Positions 24,069-33,167 of a DNA stretch of 64,000 nt are shown here, one piece after another. A program made the translations under genes and the position numbers. The notes beneath the pieces are model-generated. The model worked only from the letters and a program-made list of their open reading frames with translations. It ran no database searches and was not told the DNA's origin. The DNA is from Streptomyces carminius (GTDB lineage Bacteria > Actinomycetota > Actinomycetes > Streptomycetales > Streptomycetaceae), in NCBI RefSeq assembly GCF_002794255.1, contig NZ_PGGW01000011.1:248001-312000 (forward strand). The letters are read 5' to 3'. Positions within the stretch are counted from its first letter, which is position 1. Every line of letters begins with the position of its first letter.

Positions 24069-24254
24069 ATGACCAACCGGGGAAAGGCCGCGGTCGGCGG
24101 CGTGGCCGCAGGTCTGCTTCTGTGGTGGCTGACCGGCAGCTTCCTGATCGCGATGGCGGTGGTGGTCGGTGTTCCGGCGATCGCCTACCTGACACTCGAT
24201 CCTTCACAGCGGCGCCGGGTGCGCCGGATCAGCCGCAAGGAGCTCGGCCGCTGA
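24069..24254 (+). CDS. Small two-helix membrane protein
   Basis: A 61-residue protein with two hydrophobic segments, about 8-24 ('AAVGGVAAGLLLWWLTG') and 25-43 ('FLIAMAVVVGVPAIAYLTL'), followed by a basic tail ('RRRVRRISRKELGR') that should lie in the cytoplasm. GGAGG precedes the ATG. No family is recognised. It stands alone between the lipase gene and a convergent hypothetical gene. Confidence 0.65.
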   Translation: MTNRGKAAVGGVAAGLLLWWLTGSFLIAMAVVVGVPAIAYLTLDPSQRRRVRRISRKELGR

Positions 24255-24344
24255 GCAGTGCCGGGCGCTCCCGGGCGGACGGGCGGAGGGCGCGCCGTGC
24301 CGTGCGGCTTCCGGCCCGCCCGGGCCCGTGTCGGCCCGGCCGCC

Positions 24345-25169
24345 TCAGACGGCCGCGTCCGGGCGGACGGCCAGCTCGTCCAGCGCCTTGAGCAGGCCGG
24401 GCAGCTCCGGACCGCGGCCGACCGGAAGGATCTCGCCCGGTTCCTCGTCCAGCAGGACGAACGCGATGTCGTCGGTCCGTGCCACCAGGCTCCAGCCGGG
24501 CCCGTCCGCGCGCACCGTCCGGGCCTGCTCGGTGGCGAAGGCCGAGCGGACGCGGCCGGGGGGCGGCGGCGAGTCCAGATAGGCGCGGGCCTCCGCCAGG
24601 ACATGACGCACCCGGCCGTCCGGCTGCTCGCCGGGCTCGACGAACGTCACGTCCGCGTCGACCCGAGCACGCCAGTGGGCCCACTGCAGGGCGACCTCGT
24701 CCGCGCCCAGCCGCCGCTGTGCCGGCCCCCAGTCCGTGGTGTCCGGCGGCGACAGCGGCGCGCGACCGCCGTCCAGCTCCGGTTCCGGCCCGGGGTCGTG
24801 GGGGGCGGGGACACCCGGTGCGGCCACCGCCACGGCCAGCGGCCACCCGGGGAGCACGGCGGCGACCGTACGCTCGCCCGGGGAGAGGTCGTACTCCATG
24901 CCGCAGTCCCAGGCGGCGATCGCGCACGCCACGAGGGAGACGTCCTCGGTGGCCACCGTCCAGCGCGCGCCCTGCCCGTCCTGGCCGAGGACGAGCCCGT
25001 AGCCCTCGGCGTACGGCTCCAGCCCGAGCGCGGCGCACGCCTCGGGATAGTCGTCGCCGAGGACGCTCGGGAACTGCGCGGGTGTGAGCAGTACGGCGGT
25101 CAGCACGTACAGCGCGTCGTCGTACCCGCCGTCCACGCCGTTCCCGCTTCCGCTCTCCTTCTCCGCCAC
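24345..25169 (-). CDS. Hypothetical protein, 274 aa
   Basis: An acidic, soluble protein without signal peptide or membrane segment. Features are 'DDALYVLTAVLLTPAQFPSVLG' near 17-38, 'EDVSLVACAIAAWDCGMEYDLSPGER' near 75-100, a proline/aspartate-rich linker at about 118-145, and a C-terminal part ending in 'ELPGLLKALDELAVRPDAAV'. Codon use and GC3 are those of a real gene. I recognise no domain. It is convergent with the small membrane protein gene and divergent from the roadblock gene. Confidence 0.7.
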   Translation of the reverse strand: MAEKESGSGNGVDGGYDDALYVLTAVLLTPAQFPSVLGDDYPEACAALGLEPYAEGYGLVLGQDGQGARWTVATEDVSLVACAIAAWDCGMEYDLSPGERTVAAVLPGWPLAVAVAAPGVPAPHDPGPEPELDGGRAPLSPPDTTDWGPAQRRLGADEVALQWAHWRARVDADVTFVEPGEQPDGRVRHVLAEARAYLDSPPPPGRVRSAFATEQARTVRADGPGWSLVARTDDIAFVLLDEEPGEILPVGRGPELPGLLKALDELAVRPDAAV

Positions 25170-25406
25170 GCCGCCCTCCTTTCGACCAATTGTCCGCGAA
25201 CCCTAACCAGGTGGTGGGCGCGCCGTCGAGAGACCGGGAACACACCGGGACACGGCCCTTCTCCCTCTCCGCTCCGCCCGCTTCCGTCCCGGGGGCCGTC
25301 GCACGGCTTTCCGGATCTGTCTCCCGCGGCCGGATCGGTGGTTGCCCGGGCGACCGTCGTGGGTAAGGCTGGCACGGCATTGACCATGAGACAGGGGGAA
25401 CCGGGG

Positions 25407-25799
25407 ATGGCGCTGAACAGTGAGCTGGACTGGCTGCTGGACGATCTGACACAGCGGGTGTCGGCGGTGCGGCACGCGATGGTGCTCTCGAACGACGGGC
25501 TGGTCACGGGGGCCAGCCAGGGACTGGAGAGAAGCGAGGCGGAACATCTCGCCGCCGTGTCCTCGGGCCTGCACAGCCTGGCCCGGGGGACGGGAGAGCG
25601 CTTCCGGATGGGCCGGGCGTGCCAGACGATGATCGAGTTCGATGAGGGGATGCTTTTCGTGACGGCGGCGGGGGAGGGCAGCTGTCTGTGCGTGCTCGCC
25701 GCCGCGGACGCCGACATGGGCCTGGTCGCGTACGAGATGACCCTGCTGGTGAACCGGGTCGGTGAGCATCTGGGCGTGGCCATGCGCAACGGCGGCTGA
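25407..25799 (+). CDS. Roadblock/LC7 domain protein (MglB-like)
   Basis: A 130-residue roadblock protein with 'ELDWLLDDLTQRVSAVRHAM', 'LSNDGLVTGASQGLERSEAE', 'LAAVSSGLHSLARGTGERF' and 'GMLFVTAAGEGSCLCVLAAA'. In Streptomyces such proteins are the second member of conservons (kinase, roadblock, DUF742, Ras-like GTPase) and act as GTPase partners. Here no kinase, DUF742 or GTPase is adjacent, so it is an orphan copy. The ATG at 25407 is preferred over 25386 because AGGGGGAA stands at proper spacing before it. Confidence 0.9.
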   Translation: MALNSELDWLLDDLTQRVSAVRHAMVLSNDGLVTGASQGLERSEAEHLAAVSSGLHSLARGTGERFRMGRACQTMIEFDEGMLFVTAAGEGSCLCVLAAADADMGLVAYEMTLLVNRVGEHLGVAMRNGG

Positions 25800-26035
25800 A
25801 CGGTCGTCCGCAGGCCCCCTTCCGGAGACTTCCGACGGGCCGCAGGGCGCCCCCGGGAGGCCTCCGGGCGCTGCCCGGTCTCCGGCCGAGTGTGCCCGGC
25901 CGGCCTCGCCGGCCACCGCCCGGACACAGCACGACCTGGCGTTTCTCCGGGTTTTCCACAGGCTCCGCGCGGCGGGTCGACTGCGGGCTACGGTCGTCGC
26001 ACACAGTGATCGGATTACCGCGGAGAGGATCGGCC

Positions 26036-26995
26036 ATGTCGATGGGACCGGCAGGGGCGGACACGGTGGAGTCGGTGAGAGCGGCGGTGGGCGCCGCGCC
26101 CACGGGGGACTCCGTGTCCCTGGTGGAGGCGCGTCGCGGGCTGGAGCTGCGGCCGCGTGAGCTGGAGCTGGCCGTCCGGCTCGGGGAGGTGGCGACGGTG
26201 CCCGCCGCGGTGCCGGGGCGGGAGCGGCCCGGCCGCCGGGTGCCGGTGGCGGAGCTGGCCCGGTTGCGGGCCGAGGAGGGATTTCCGGCCACCCTGCGGG
26301 CCCGGCTGCGGCTGGTCGGCGCCCGGGAGGGCGCCGGGCTGCTGGGCGTCTGCCCGGCACGCTTCACCCGGCTGGCCCGCGCGGGGTGCTTCGGCCCGGT
26401 GCGCTTCTCGCTCAACCGCTACCGGCGGGTGGTCTGGTTCTACCGGGCCGACGAGCTGCGGGACGTAGCCGCGCAGCAGCCGGAGCTGCTCGGCGGCTCC
26501 CTGCCGGAAGGGCTGCGGCTCCTGCTGGCCGAAGGAGCGGACTGGCGTCCGAGGCACTGGCGCAGTCGCCGTGTCGCCCAGGTGCTGCGGACGGCGGACG
26601 GCCCGTGGGAGGCCGCCGCCGCCCACGCCGCGGTCCTCCCCCCGGAGGTGTTGGCGGAGGCCGTGCCGGATCCGGCCGAGCGGCTCCGGCTGGCACGGCT
26701 GCGCCCCGATCTGGCGCCCACCCGGCCGGACTCGCCCGCCGCCCGCGAGGTCGTCCGGGGCCTGCTCACCACCCGCGACGAGGAGGAGACGCTCTGGCAC
26801 CGGCTGGTGCTGGAACTGGCCCTGGACGCGGCACGGTCGGTGTGCCCCGCGGCTCTGCCCAGGCCGCCGGACGGAGCGGCCTCAGCCGTCCGTCTTCCGG
26901 AACAGGCCCTCCTGCATCACGGAGACGATCAGCCGGCCCCGGCGGTCGTAGAGCTGCCCGCGGGCGAGCCCGCGGGCACCGGTCGCGACGGGTGA
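26036..26995 (+). CDS. DUF6397 family protein
   Basis: A 319-residue basic protein that I recognise as the Streptomyces DUF6397 family, from 'LELRPRELELAVRLGEVATV', 'RRVPVAELARLRAEEGFPATL', 'LLGVCPARFTRLARAGCFGPV' and 'RYRRVVWFYRADELRDVA'. The arrangement suggests helix-turn-helix-like elements, but function is unknown. SD GGAGAGG precedes the ATG. The last 38 codons overlap the 3' end of the convergent thioesterase gene by 114 bp, and there the sequence shows no family conservation, suggesting loss of an original stop codon. Confidence 0.78.
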   Translation: MSMGPAGADTVESVRAAVGAAPTGDSVSLVEARRGLELRPRELELAVRLGEVATVPAAVPGRERPGRRVPVAELARLRAEEGFPATLRARLRLVGAREGAGLLGVCPARFTRLARAGCFGPVRFSLNRYRRVVWFYRADELRDVAAQQPELLGGSLPEGLRLLLAEGADWRPRHWRSRRVAQVLRTADGPWEAAAAHAAVLPPEVLAEAVPDPAERLRLARLRPDLAPTRPDSPAAREVVRGLLTTRDEEETLWHRLVLELALDAARSVCPAALPRPPDGAASAVRLPEQALLHHGDDQPAPAVVELPAGEPAGTGRDG

Positions 26996-27820
26996 CTCCT
27001 GCTGGTAGAGGAACCACTCGTCGGCGCGGAACGGGCGGTGGAACCACATCGCGTGGTCCAGGGAGGCCATGTCGAAGCCCCTCGGTCCCCACAGCGGCTC
27101 GATCGGCAGGCGCACCGCGTCGAGCAGCGTCATGTCGCTGGCATAGGTGATCGCGCAGGTGTGCACGAGCGGATCGTCGCCTAGCGGCCCCACCGCCCGC
27201 ATCCACACCGCAGTGCGCGGCTCCACACCCGCCAGTTCCCGGGACGTCCACCGCAGCCGGTCCACATAGCGGATGTCGAACGGCTGGCGGTGCGCCATGT
27301 GCTCCAGCGGCTCGGGCAGCGCCCCGAGGTGCTCCCGGATCTCGTCGGCCAGCCTCGGCAGTGACTCGGGATCCGGCACCCGGGGCATCGGCAGCTGATG
27401 TTCGAAACCCGGTTCGTCCCGGTGGAAGGAGGCGGTCAGATTGAAGATCGTCCGACCCTGTTGTACGGCCACCACCCGCCGGGTGGTGAAGGACCGTCCG
27501 TCGCGCACCCGCTCGACCTGGTACACGATCGGCACCCCGGGCACTCCCGGGCGCAGGAAGTACGCGTGCAGCGAGTGCACCGGGCGCCCACCGTCGGTGG
27601 TGCGCCCCGCCGCGACCAGAGCCTGTCCGGCGACCTGGCCGCCGAAGACGCGCTGCAGCGGTTCGTGGGGGCTGTGCCCGCGGAAGATGTTCTCCTCGAT
27701 CCGTTCCAGGTCGAGCAGATCCACCAGACGCTCGGCCGGACTGCCCGGACTGCCCGGACTGCCCGGACTGCCCGGACTGCCCGGGGTGGCCGGGGGTGCC
27801 GGCCGGGTGGACTCGGTCAT
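26882..27820 (-). CDS. tesB: Acyl-CoA thioesterase II (TesB type)
   Basis: A 312-residue double-hotdog thioesterase that hydrolyses acyl-CoA to free fatty acid and CoA. Characteristic segments are 'LERIEENIFRGHSPHEPLQR' with 'VFGGQVAGQALVAA', 'HSLHAYFLRPG', 'RVRDGRSFTTRRVVAVQQG' and 'LDHAMWFHRPF' with 'ADEWFLYQQESP'. The ATG at 27820 has GAAGGAG at 8-14 bases upstream. Close to the N-terminus five in-frame copies of a 9-bp unit encode (GSP)n, a flexible extension not typical of the family. It lies just downstream of the helicase gene on the same strand (34 bp). Confidence 0.93.
   Translation of the reverse strand: MTESTRPAPPATPGSPGSPGSPGSPGSPAERLVDLLDLERIEENIFRGHSPHEPLQRVFGGQVAGQALVAAGRTTDGGRPVHSLHAYFLRPGVPGVPIVYQVERVRDGRSFTTRRVVAVQQGRTIFNLTASFHRDEPGFEHQLPMPRVPDPESLPRLADEIREHLGALPEPLEHMAHRQPFDIRYVDRLRWTSRELAGVEPRTAVWMRAVGPLGDDPLVHTCAITYASDMTLLDAVRLPIEPLWGPRGFDMASLDHAMWFHRPFRADEWFLYQQESPVATGARGLARGQLYDRRGRLIVSVMQEGLFRKTDG
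27738..27782 (-). repeat. Five tandem 9-bp units in tesB
   Basis: GGACTGCCC is repeated five times perfectly (27738, 27747, 27756, 27765 and 27774). On the coding strand it gives repeated Gly-Ser-Pro. Copy-number change would keep the frame. Confidence 0.9.
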
Positions 27821-27854
27821 CGTCCGTGCTCCTTCGTGTGTTCCGGCGCGGCCG

Positions 27855-30392
27855 TCACAGCCGTCCGACATCGATGACCTTGATCACCGCGCGGCCCTCC
27901 TCGTCGGAGGCCGTGAGGTCGACCTCGGCGGAGATACCCCAGTCCCGGTCGCCGGCCGGATCGTGGAAGGTCTGCCGGACCTTCCACAGACCGTCCTCGG
28001 GACGCTCCTCGATCTGCAGAAGCCTGGGCCCGCGGGCGTCCGGGCCGGTGCCCAGCTCGTCGTACTCCTCCCAGTACGCGTCCAGGGCGGACGCCCAGGC
28101 GTCGGCGTCCCAGCCGGCGTCGCCGTCCAGTTCGCCCAGCTCCCCGACCTTGTCCAGCGCGGCCAGCTCCACCCTGCGGAACATCGCGTTGCGCACCAGG
28201 ACGCGGAAGGCGCGGGGGTTGGCGGTGACGGGCCTGACCTGGTCGGCGCGGTCCTGGGCCTCCTCGGCCGTCTCGTTCTCGGGATTGGCCAGCTGCTCCC
28301 ACTCGTCCAGCAGGCTGGAGTCGACCTGGCGGACCATCTCGCCGAGCCAGGCGACGATGTCCTGGAAGTCCTCGGACTTCAGGTCGTCCGGCACGGTGTG
28401 CTCCAGTGCCTTGTAGGCACTGGCCAGGTAGCGCAGCACGATGCCCTCGGTGCGGGCCAGCTCGTAGTGCGAGACGAACTCGCCGAAGGTCATCGCCCGC
28501 TCGTACATGTCGCGGACGACGGACTTCGGCGACAGGGGGTGGTCGCCGACCCAGGGGTGGCTCTTGCGGTAGACGCCGTAGGCGTGGAAGAGCAGCTCCT
28601 CCAGCGGCTTGGGATGGCCGATGTCGGCCAGCCGCTCCATGCGCTCCTCGTACTCGACGCCGTCCGCCTTCATCTGCGCCACGGCCTCCCCCCGGGCCTT
28701 GTTCTGCTGGGCGGCCAGGATCTGCCGGGGATCGTCCAGCGTGGACTCCACGACGGAGACCATGTCCAGCGCGTACGAGGGCGACTCGGGGTCCAGCAGT
28801 TCGAAGGCGGCCAGCGCGAAGGTGGACAGCGGCTGGTTGAGCGCGAAGTCCTGCTGGAGGTCGACGGTCAGCCGGATGCGGCGTCCCGTCCCTCCCCCTC
28901 CTTCGGCGGCCGGGGCATCGAACTGCTCGACGACACCGCCGTCCAGCAGCGAGCGGTAGATGGCGATCGCCCGCCGGATGTGGCGCAGCTGGCTGCGCCG
29001 GTCCTCGTGGTTGTCCTCCAGCAGCTTGCGCATCGCCCGGAAGGGGTCGCCGGGCCGCGCGATGACGGACAGCAGCATCGCGTGGGTCACCCTGAAGCGG
29101 GAGGTGAGCGGCTCCGGCTCGGAGGCGATCAGCTTCTCGAAGGTCTTCTCGCTCCAGTTGACGAAGCCCTCCGGTGCCTTCTTCCGGACCACCTTGCGGC
29201 GCTTCTTCGGATCGTCACCGGCCTTGGCCAGGGCCTTCTCGTTCTCGACGACGTGCTCGGGCGCCTGGGCCACCACCAGACCCGCCGTGTCGAAGCCCGC
29301 CCGCCCGGCACGGCCGGCGATCTGGTGGAACTCCCGGGCCCGCAGCACGCGCACCCGGCTGCCGTCGTACTTGGCCAGCGCGGTGAACAGCACCGTGCGG
29401 ATGGGCACGTTGACGCCCACACCGAGGGTGTCGGTGCCGCAGATGACCTTCAGCAGTCCCGCCTGGGCCAGTCTCTCCACCAGCCGCCGGTACTTCGGCA
29501 GCATCCCGGCGTGGTGCACCCCGATCCCGTGCCGGACGTAGCGCGAGAGGTTCCGCCCGAACCGGGTGGTGAAGCGGAAGTTGCCGATCAGTTTGGCGAT
29601 CTCGTCCTTCTCCGCGCGCGAGCACATGTTGATGCTCATGAGCGCCTGGGCCCGCTCCACCGCCTGCGCCTGGGTGAAGTGCACGATGTACACCGGTGCC
29701 TGGCGGGTCTCGAGCAACTCGGTCAGCGTCTCGGTCAGACCGGTCGTGCGGTACTCGTAGCTCAGCGGGACCGGACGGGTGGCGGAGCGCACCACGGCGG
29801 TCGGCCGCCCGGTGCGGCGGGTCAGATCCTCCTCGAAGCGGCTGACGTCACCGAGCGTCGCCGACATCAGGACGAACTGCGCGTGCTCCAGCTCCAGCAG
29901 GGGGATCTGCCAGGCCCAGCCCCGGTCCGGCTCGGCGTAGAAGTGGAACTCGTCCATCACGACCTGGCCGATGTCGGCGTCCGGGCCGTCCCGCAGCGCG
30001 ATGGAGGCGAGCACCTCGGCGGTGCAGCAGATCACGGGCGCGTCGGCGTTGACCGAGGCGTCACCGGTGAGCATGCCGACGTTCTCGGTGCCGAAGATCT
30101 TGCACAGGTCGAAGAACTTCTCCGACACCAGCGCCTTGATGGGGGCGGTGTAGAAGGTGACCTTGTCCTGGGCGAGCGCGGCGAAGTGCGCTCCGGCCGC
30201 GACCAGGCTCTTGCCGGAGCCCGTCGGGGTGGACAGGATGACGTTCGCCCCGGAGACCACTTCGATCAGTGCCTCCTCCTGGGCGGGATAGAGCGTGATG
30301 CCCCGTCCCTCGGCCCAGGAGGAGAAGGCGTCGTAGAGAGCGTCGGGGTCTGCGGTGCTCGGCATCTGATCGATAAGGGTCACGCACTCCAT
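27855..30392 (-). CDS. Ski2-like DEAD/DEAH-box RNA helicase with DUF3516
   Basis: An 845-residue SF2 helicase. Motif I is 'TPTGSGKS' (55-62), motif II 'DEFH' (147-150), motif III 'MSATL', motif V 'GTDTLGVGVNVP' and motif VI 'QIAGRAGRAG'. The C-terminal half matches DUF3516, with 'RHIRRAIAIYRSLLDGGVVE' and 'RTEGIVLRYLASAYKALEHT'. It probably unwinds structured RNA in rRNA or mRNA processing; the exact role in actinomycetes is not settled. SD GGAAGG stands 4-9 bases before the ATG; an internal ATG at 30365 is possible. It is divergent from the DUF457 gene. Confidence 0.92.
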   Translation of the reverse strand: MECVTLIDQMPSTADPDALYDAFSSWAEGRGITLYPAQEEALIEVVSGANVILSTPTGSGKSLVAAGAHFAALAQDKVTFYTAPIKALVSEKFFDLCKIFGTENVGMLTGDASVNADAPVICCTAEVLASIALRDGPDADIGQVVMDEFHFYAEPDRGWAWQIPLLELEHAQFVLMSATLGDVSRFEEDLTRRTGRPTAVVRSATRPVPLSYEYRTTGLTETLTELLETRQAPVYIVHFTQAQAVERAQALMSINMCSRAEKDEIAKLIGNFRFTTRFGRNLSRYVRHGIGVHHAGMLPKYRRLVERLAQAGLLKVICGTDTLGVGVNVPIRTVLFTALAKYDGSRVRVLRAREFHQIAGRAGRAGFDTAGLVVAQAPEHVVENEKALAKAGDDPKKRRKVVRKKAPEGFVNWSEKTFEKLIASEPEPLTSRFRVTHAMLLSVIARPGDPFRAMRKLLEDNHEDRRSQLRHIRRAIAIYRSLLDGGVVEQFDAPAAEGGGGTGRRIRLTVDLQQDFALNQPLSTFALAAFELLDPESPSYALDMVSVVESTLDDPRQILAAQQNKARGEAVAQMKADGVEYEERMERLADIGHPKPLEELLFHAYGVYRKSHPWVGDHPLSPKSVVRDMYERAMTFGEFVSHYELARTEGIVLRYLASAYKALEHTVPDDLKSEDFQDIVAWLGEMVRQVDSSLLDEWEQLANPENETAEEAQDRADQVRPVTANPRAFRVLVRNAMFRRVELAALDKVGELGELDGDAGWDADAWASALDAYWEEYDELGTGPDARGPRLLQIEERPEDGLWKVRQTFHDPAGDRDWGISAEVDLTASDEEGRAVIKVIDVGRL

Positions 30393-30504
30393 ACTGCCTT
30401 CCGCGACCGCCTCGGGGGGAACCGGCCGACGGTACGAAGATCACCGGCGCTACGCTGTGTCGCCGGCAGGGCGGTGGAACGAGCACGAGGGGTGGGGGGC
30501 GCAC

Positions 30505-31299
30505 ATGATGGGACCGGCGCATTCGCTGTCGGGAGCGGCGGCATGGCTGCTGGTGGGGGCGGTGACGTACAGCCTGGACCGGCCGATGCCCTGGCCGGTG
30601 CTGCTGGTCGGTGCGCTGATCTGCGCGGGCGCGGCGCTGGCCCCCGACCTCGACCACAAGTCGGCGACGATCTCCCGGGCCTTCGGCCCGTTCTCCAAAT
30701 GGCTGTGCGTGGTGATCGAGCGGCTGTCGTGCGCGGTCTACAAGGCCACCCGCAAGTCCGGGGACCCCAGCCGGGCGGGCGGCCACCGCACCCTCACCCA
30801 CACCTGGCTGTGGGCGGTGGCGGTGGGGGCGGGCTTCTCGGCGCTGGCGGTGCTGGGCGGCCGCTGGGCGGTCCTGGGCATTCTCTTCGTCCACCTGGTG
30901 CTGGCCGTCGAGGGGCTGCTGTGGCGGGCGGCACGGGTCTCCAGCGATGTCCTGGTCTGGCTGCTGGGTGCGACCAGCGCCTGGATACTGGCCGGCGTCC
31001 TGGACAGGCCGGGCAACGGGGCGGACTGGCTGTTCACCGGAGCCGGACAGGAGTACCTGTGGCTCGGGCTGCCGATCGTGCTCGGTTCCCTGGTCCACAA
31101 CGTCGGCGACTCCATCACCGTCTCCGGCTGCCCGATACTGTGGCCGATCCCCGTGGGAAGCAGGCGCTGGTATCCGCTGGGCCCGCCCAAGCCGGTGCGC
31201 TTCAAGGCGGGCAGCTGGGTGGAGCTGAAGATCCTGATGCCGGGATTCATGCTGACCGGCGCGCTGAGCGGGCTGTGGGCCCTGGGGTTCGCCGGCTGA
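30505..31299 (+). CDS. Membrane metal-dependent hydrolase (DUF457/YdjM-like)
   Basis: A 264-residue membrane protein with about five hydrophobic segments. The histidine/aspartate motifs of the YdjM/DUF457 group are present: 'HSLSGAAAW' at the start, 'LAPDLDHKSATISR' near 45-60 and 'GHRTLTHTWLW' near 90. Members are predicted metal-dependent hydrolases acting at the membrane; the substrate is unknown. The ATG at 30505 is preferred, with GGGGTGGGG upstream; a second ATG directly follows. Confidence 0.85.
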   Translation: MMGPAHSLSGAAAWLLVGAVTYSLDRPMPWPVLLVGALICAGAALAPDLDHKSATISRAFGPFSKWLCVVIERLSCAVYKATRKSGDPSRAGGHRTLTHTWLWAVAVGAGFSALAVLGGRWAVLGILFVHLVLAVEGLLWRAARVSSDVLVWLLGATSAWILAGVLDRPGNGADWLFTGAGQEYLWLGLPIVLGSLVHNVGDSITVSGCPILWPIPVGSRRWYPLGPPKPVRFKAGSWVELKILMPGFMLTGALSGLWALGFAG

Positions 31300-31300
31300 A

Positions 31301-31386
31301 CCCGTCCGGCCCTCCCCGCGCCGCCGGCGCGCTCCGGCGAGGAGGGGCCGGCGGTGCGGGTGGTCCGGGCGGTGCCCGGACGGGCT
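31301..31386. terminator. Composite GC-rich hairpin between convergent genes
   Basis: CCCGTCCGG near 31303 can pair with CCGGACGGG near 31376, and inner segments GGCCCTCC and GGAGGGGCC also pair. This would form one extended structure between the DUF457 gene and the convergent ABC gene. Confidence 0.45.
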
Positions 31387-33167
31387 CAGCCGTGCCAGGA
31401 GCGCCACAGCGCCGCGTAGGCGCCGTCCGCGGCGACCAGGTCGTCGTGGCTGCCCAGCTCGCTGATCCTGCCGTTCTCCACCACCGCGATCAGGTCCGCG
31501 TCGTGCGCGGTGTGCAGCCGGTGGGCGATCGCCACCACGGTGCGTCCCCGGAGCACCCGGGCGAGCGAGCGCTCCAGCCGCCGGGCGGCACGCGGGTCCA
31601 GCAGCGAGGTCGCCTCGTCCAGCACGAGGGTGTGCGGATCGGCCAGCACCAGCCGGGCCAGCGCGATCTGCTGGGCCCGGGCAGGGGTGACCGCCAGTCC
31701 GCCGGAACCGACCTCACTGTCCAGGCCGTCCACCAGACCACGTGCCCAGCCGTCGGCGTCCACCGCCGCCAGCGCGCTCCACAGTTCGGTGTCGGAGGCG
31801 TCCGCCCTCGCCAGCCGCAGGTTGTCGCGCAGCGAACCGACGAAGACATGGTGCTCCTGGTTGACCAGCGCCACATGCTCGCGCACCCGCTCCGCGGGCA
31901 TCCGGGCGAGCTCGGCGCCGCCGAGGGTGACCGAGCCCGTCCGCGGGGCGTAGACGCCGGCCAGCAGCCGCCCCAGCGTCGACTTGCCCGCGCCCGACGG
32001 ACCGACCAGCGCGACCCGGGTACCGGGCGCCACGTCCAGCGACACACCGTGCAGTACGTCGTCGCCGGCCCGGTAGCCGAACCGCACCTCGTCGGCCCGC
32101 ACCTCGCGGCCCGCGGGCTCCACCGTGCCGTCACCGGTGTCCGGGTCGATCTCCCGTACCCCGACCAGCCGGGCGAGGGAGACCTGGGCCACCTGGAGCT
32201 CGTCGTACCAGCGCAGGATCATGCCGATCGGCTCGACCAGCATCTGGGCGAGCAGCGCACCGGTGGTCAGCTCGCCCACCGAGATCCAGCCCTCCAGCAC
32301 GAAGAGACCGCCGAGCATCAGCACCAAACCCAGGATCAGCACGTTGAACGCGTTGACCACGGGAAAGATCACGGTCCGCAGCCACAGAGTGCGCCTCTCC
32401 CAGGCGGTCCACTCGCGGATACGGCGTTCGGACAGGGCCACCCGGCGAGTGCCCAGCCGGTGGGCCTCCACGGTCCGTCCCGCGTCCACGGTCTCGGCCA
32501 GTGCCGCGGCGACGGCGGCGTAGCCCGCCGCCTCGGAGCGGTAGGCACCCGGCGCCCGCCGGTAGTACCAGCGGCAGCCCACCAGCAGCACCGGCAGGGC
32601 GACCACCACGGCCACCGCCAGCGGCGGCGCGGTGAACGTGAGCGCCCCCAGCAGCAGCCCCGCCCAGACGACACCGATGGACAGCTGCGGCACCGCCTCC
32701 CGCATGGCGCCCGCCAGCCGGTCGATGTCGGTGGTGATCCGGGACAGCAGATCTCCGGTCCCGGCCCGCTCCAGCACGCCCGGCGGCAGCCCCACCGAGC
32801 GGACGAGGAAGTCCTCGCGCAGATCCGCCAGCATGCGCTCGCCCAGCACGGCCCCGCGCAGCCGTACCTGCCGCACGAACAGGGCCTGGACGGCCAGGGC
32901 GACGGCGAACAGGACGACGGTACGTTCCAGGTGCAGCTCGCGGGCCCCGGCGGCGAGATCCTCCACCACACGCCCCAGCAGCTGGGGGCCGACCATGGAG
33001 GCCACCACCGCCACCGTGTTCACCGCCACCAGCGCCGCGAACGCGCCGCGGTGCCGCCGCAGCAGCTCACCGGTGTAGGCGCGCACGGTCCGCGGGGCGC
33101 CGACCGGCAGGGTCGTGGCCGACTCCGGCGCGGCCGGATCGTACTCGGGGGGCGGGACTCCGATCAT
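31386..33167 (-). CDS. ABC exporter half-transporter, normal Walker A, degenerate signature
   Basis: A 593-residue transporter with an N-terminal membrane domain (about 30-320) and C-terminal nucleotide-binding domain. Walker A 'GPSGAGKST', Q-loop 'ALVNQEHH', Walker B 'TLVLDEATS' and H-loop 'AIAHRLH' are intact. The ABC signature is not LSGGQ; the aligned position reads 'GLAVTPARAQQIALARL'. It overlaps the upstream partner gene by 4 bases (ATGA). The partner has a good signature but a dead Walker A, so the two should form a heterodimer with one functional ATP site. Transported substrate unknown. Confidence 0.92.
   Translation of the reverse strand: MIGVPPPEYDPAAPESATTLPVGAPRTVRAYTGELLRRHRGAFAALVAVNTVAVVASMVGPQLLGRVVEDLAAGARELHLERTVVLFAVALAVQALFVRQVRLRGAVLGERMLADLREDFLVRSVGLPPGVLERAGTGDLLSRITTDIDRLAGAMREAVPQLSIGVVWAGLLLGALTFTAPPLAVAVVVALPVLLVGCRWYYRRAPGAYRSEAAGYAAVAAALAETVDAGRTVEAHRLGTRRVALSERRIREWTAWERRTLWLRTVIFPVVNAFNVLILGLVLMLGGLFVLEGWISVGELTTGALLAQMLVEPIGMILRWYDELQVAQVSLARLVGVREIDPDTGDGTVEPAGREVRADEVRFGYRAGDDVLHGVSLDVAPGTRVALVGPSGAGKSTLGRLLAGVYAPRTGSVTLGGAELARMPAERVREHVALVNQEHHVFVGSLRDNLRLARADASDTELWSALAAVDADGWARGLVDGLDSEVGSGGLAVTPARAQQIALARLVLADPHTLVLDEATSLLDPRAARRLERSLARVLRGRTVVAIAHRLHTAHDADLIAVVENGRISELGSHDDLVAADGAYAALWRSWHG

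Noticed and set aside
25407..26995. Roadblock plus next gene considered as a conservon
   Set aside because: The next gene is DUF6397, not DUF742, and no kinase or GTPase gene is present.
27738..27782. Tandem repeats considered as a CRISPR array
   Set aside because: Units are 9 bp without spacers and lie inside a coding sequence.
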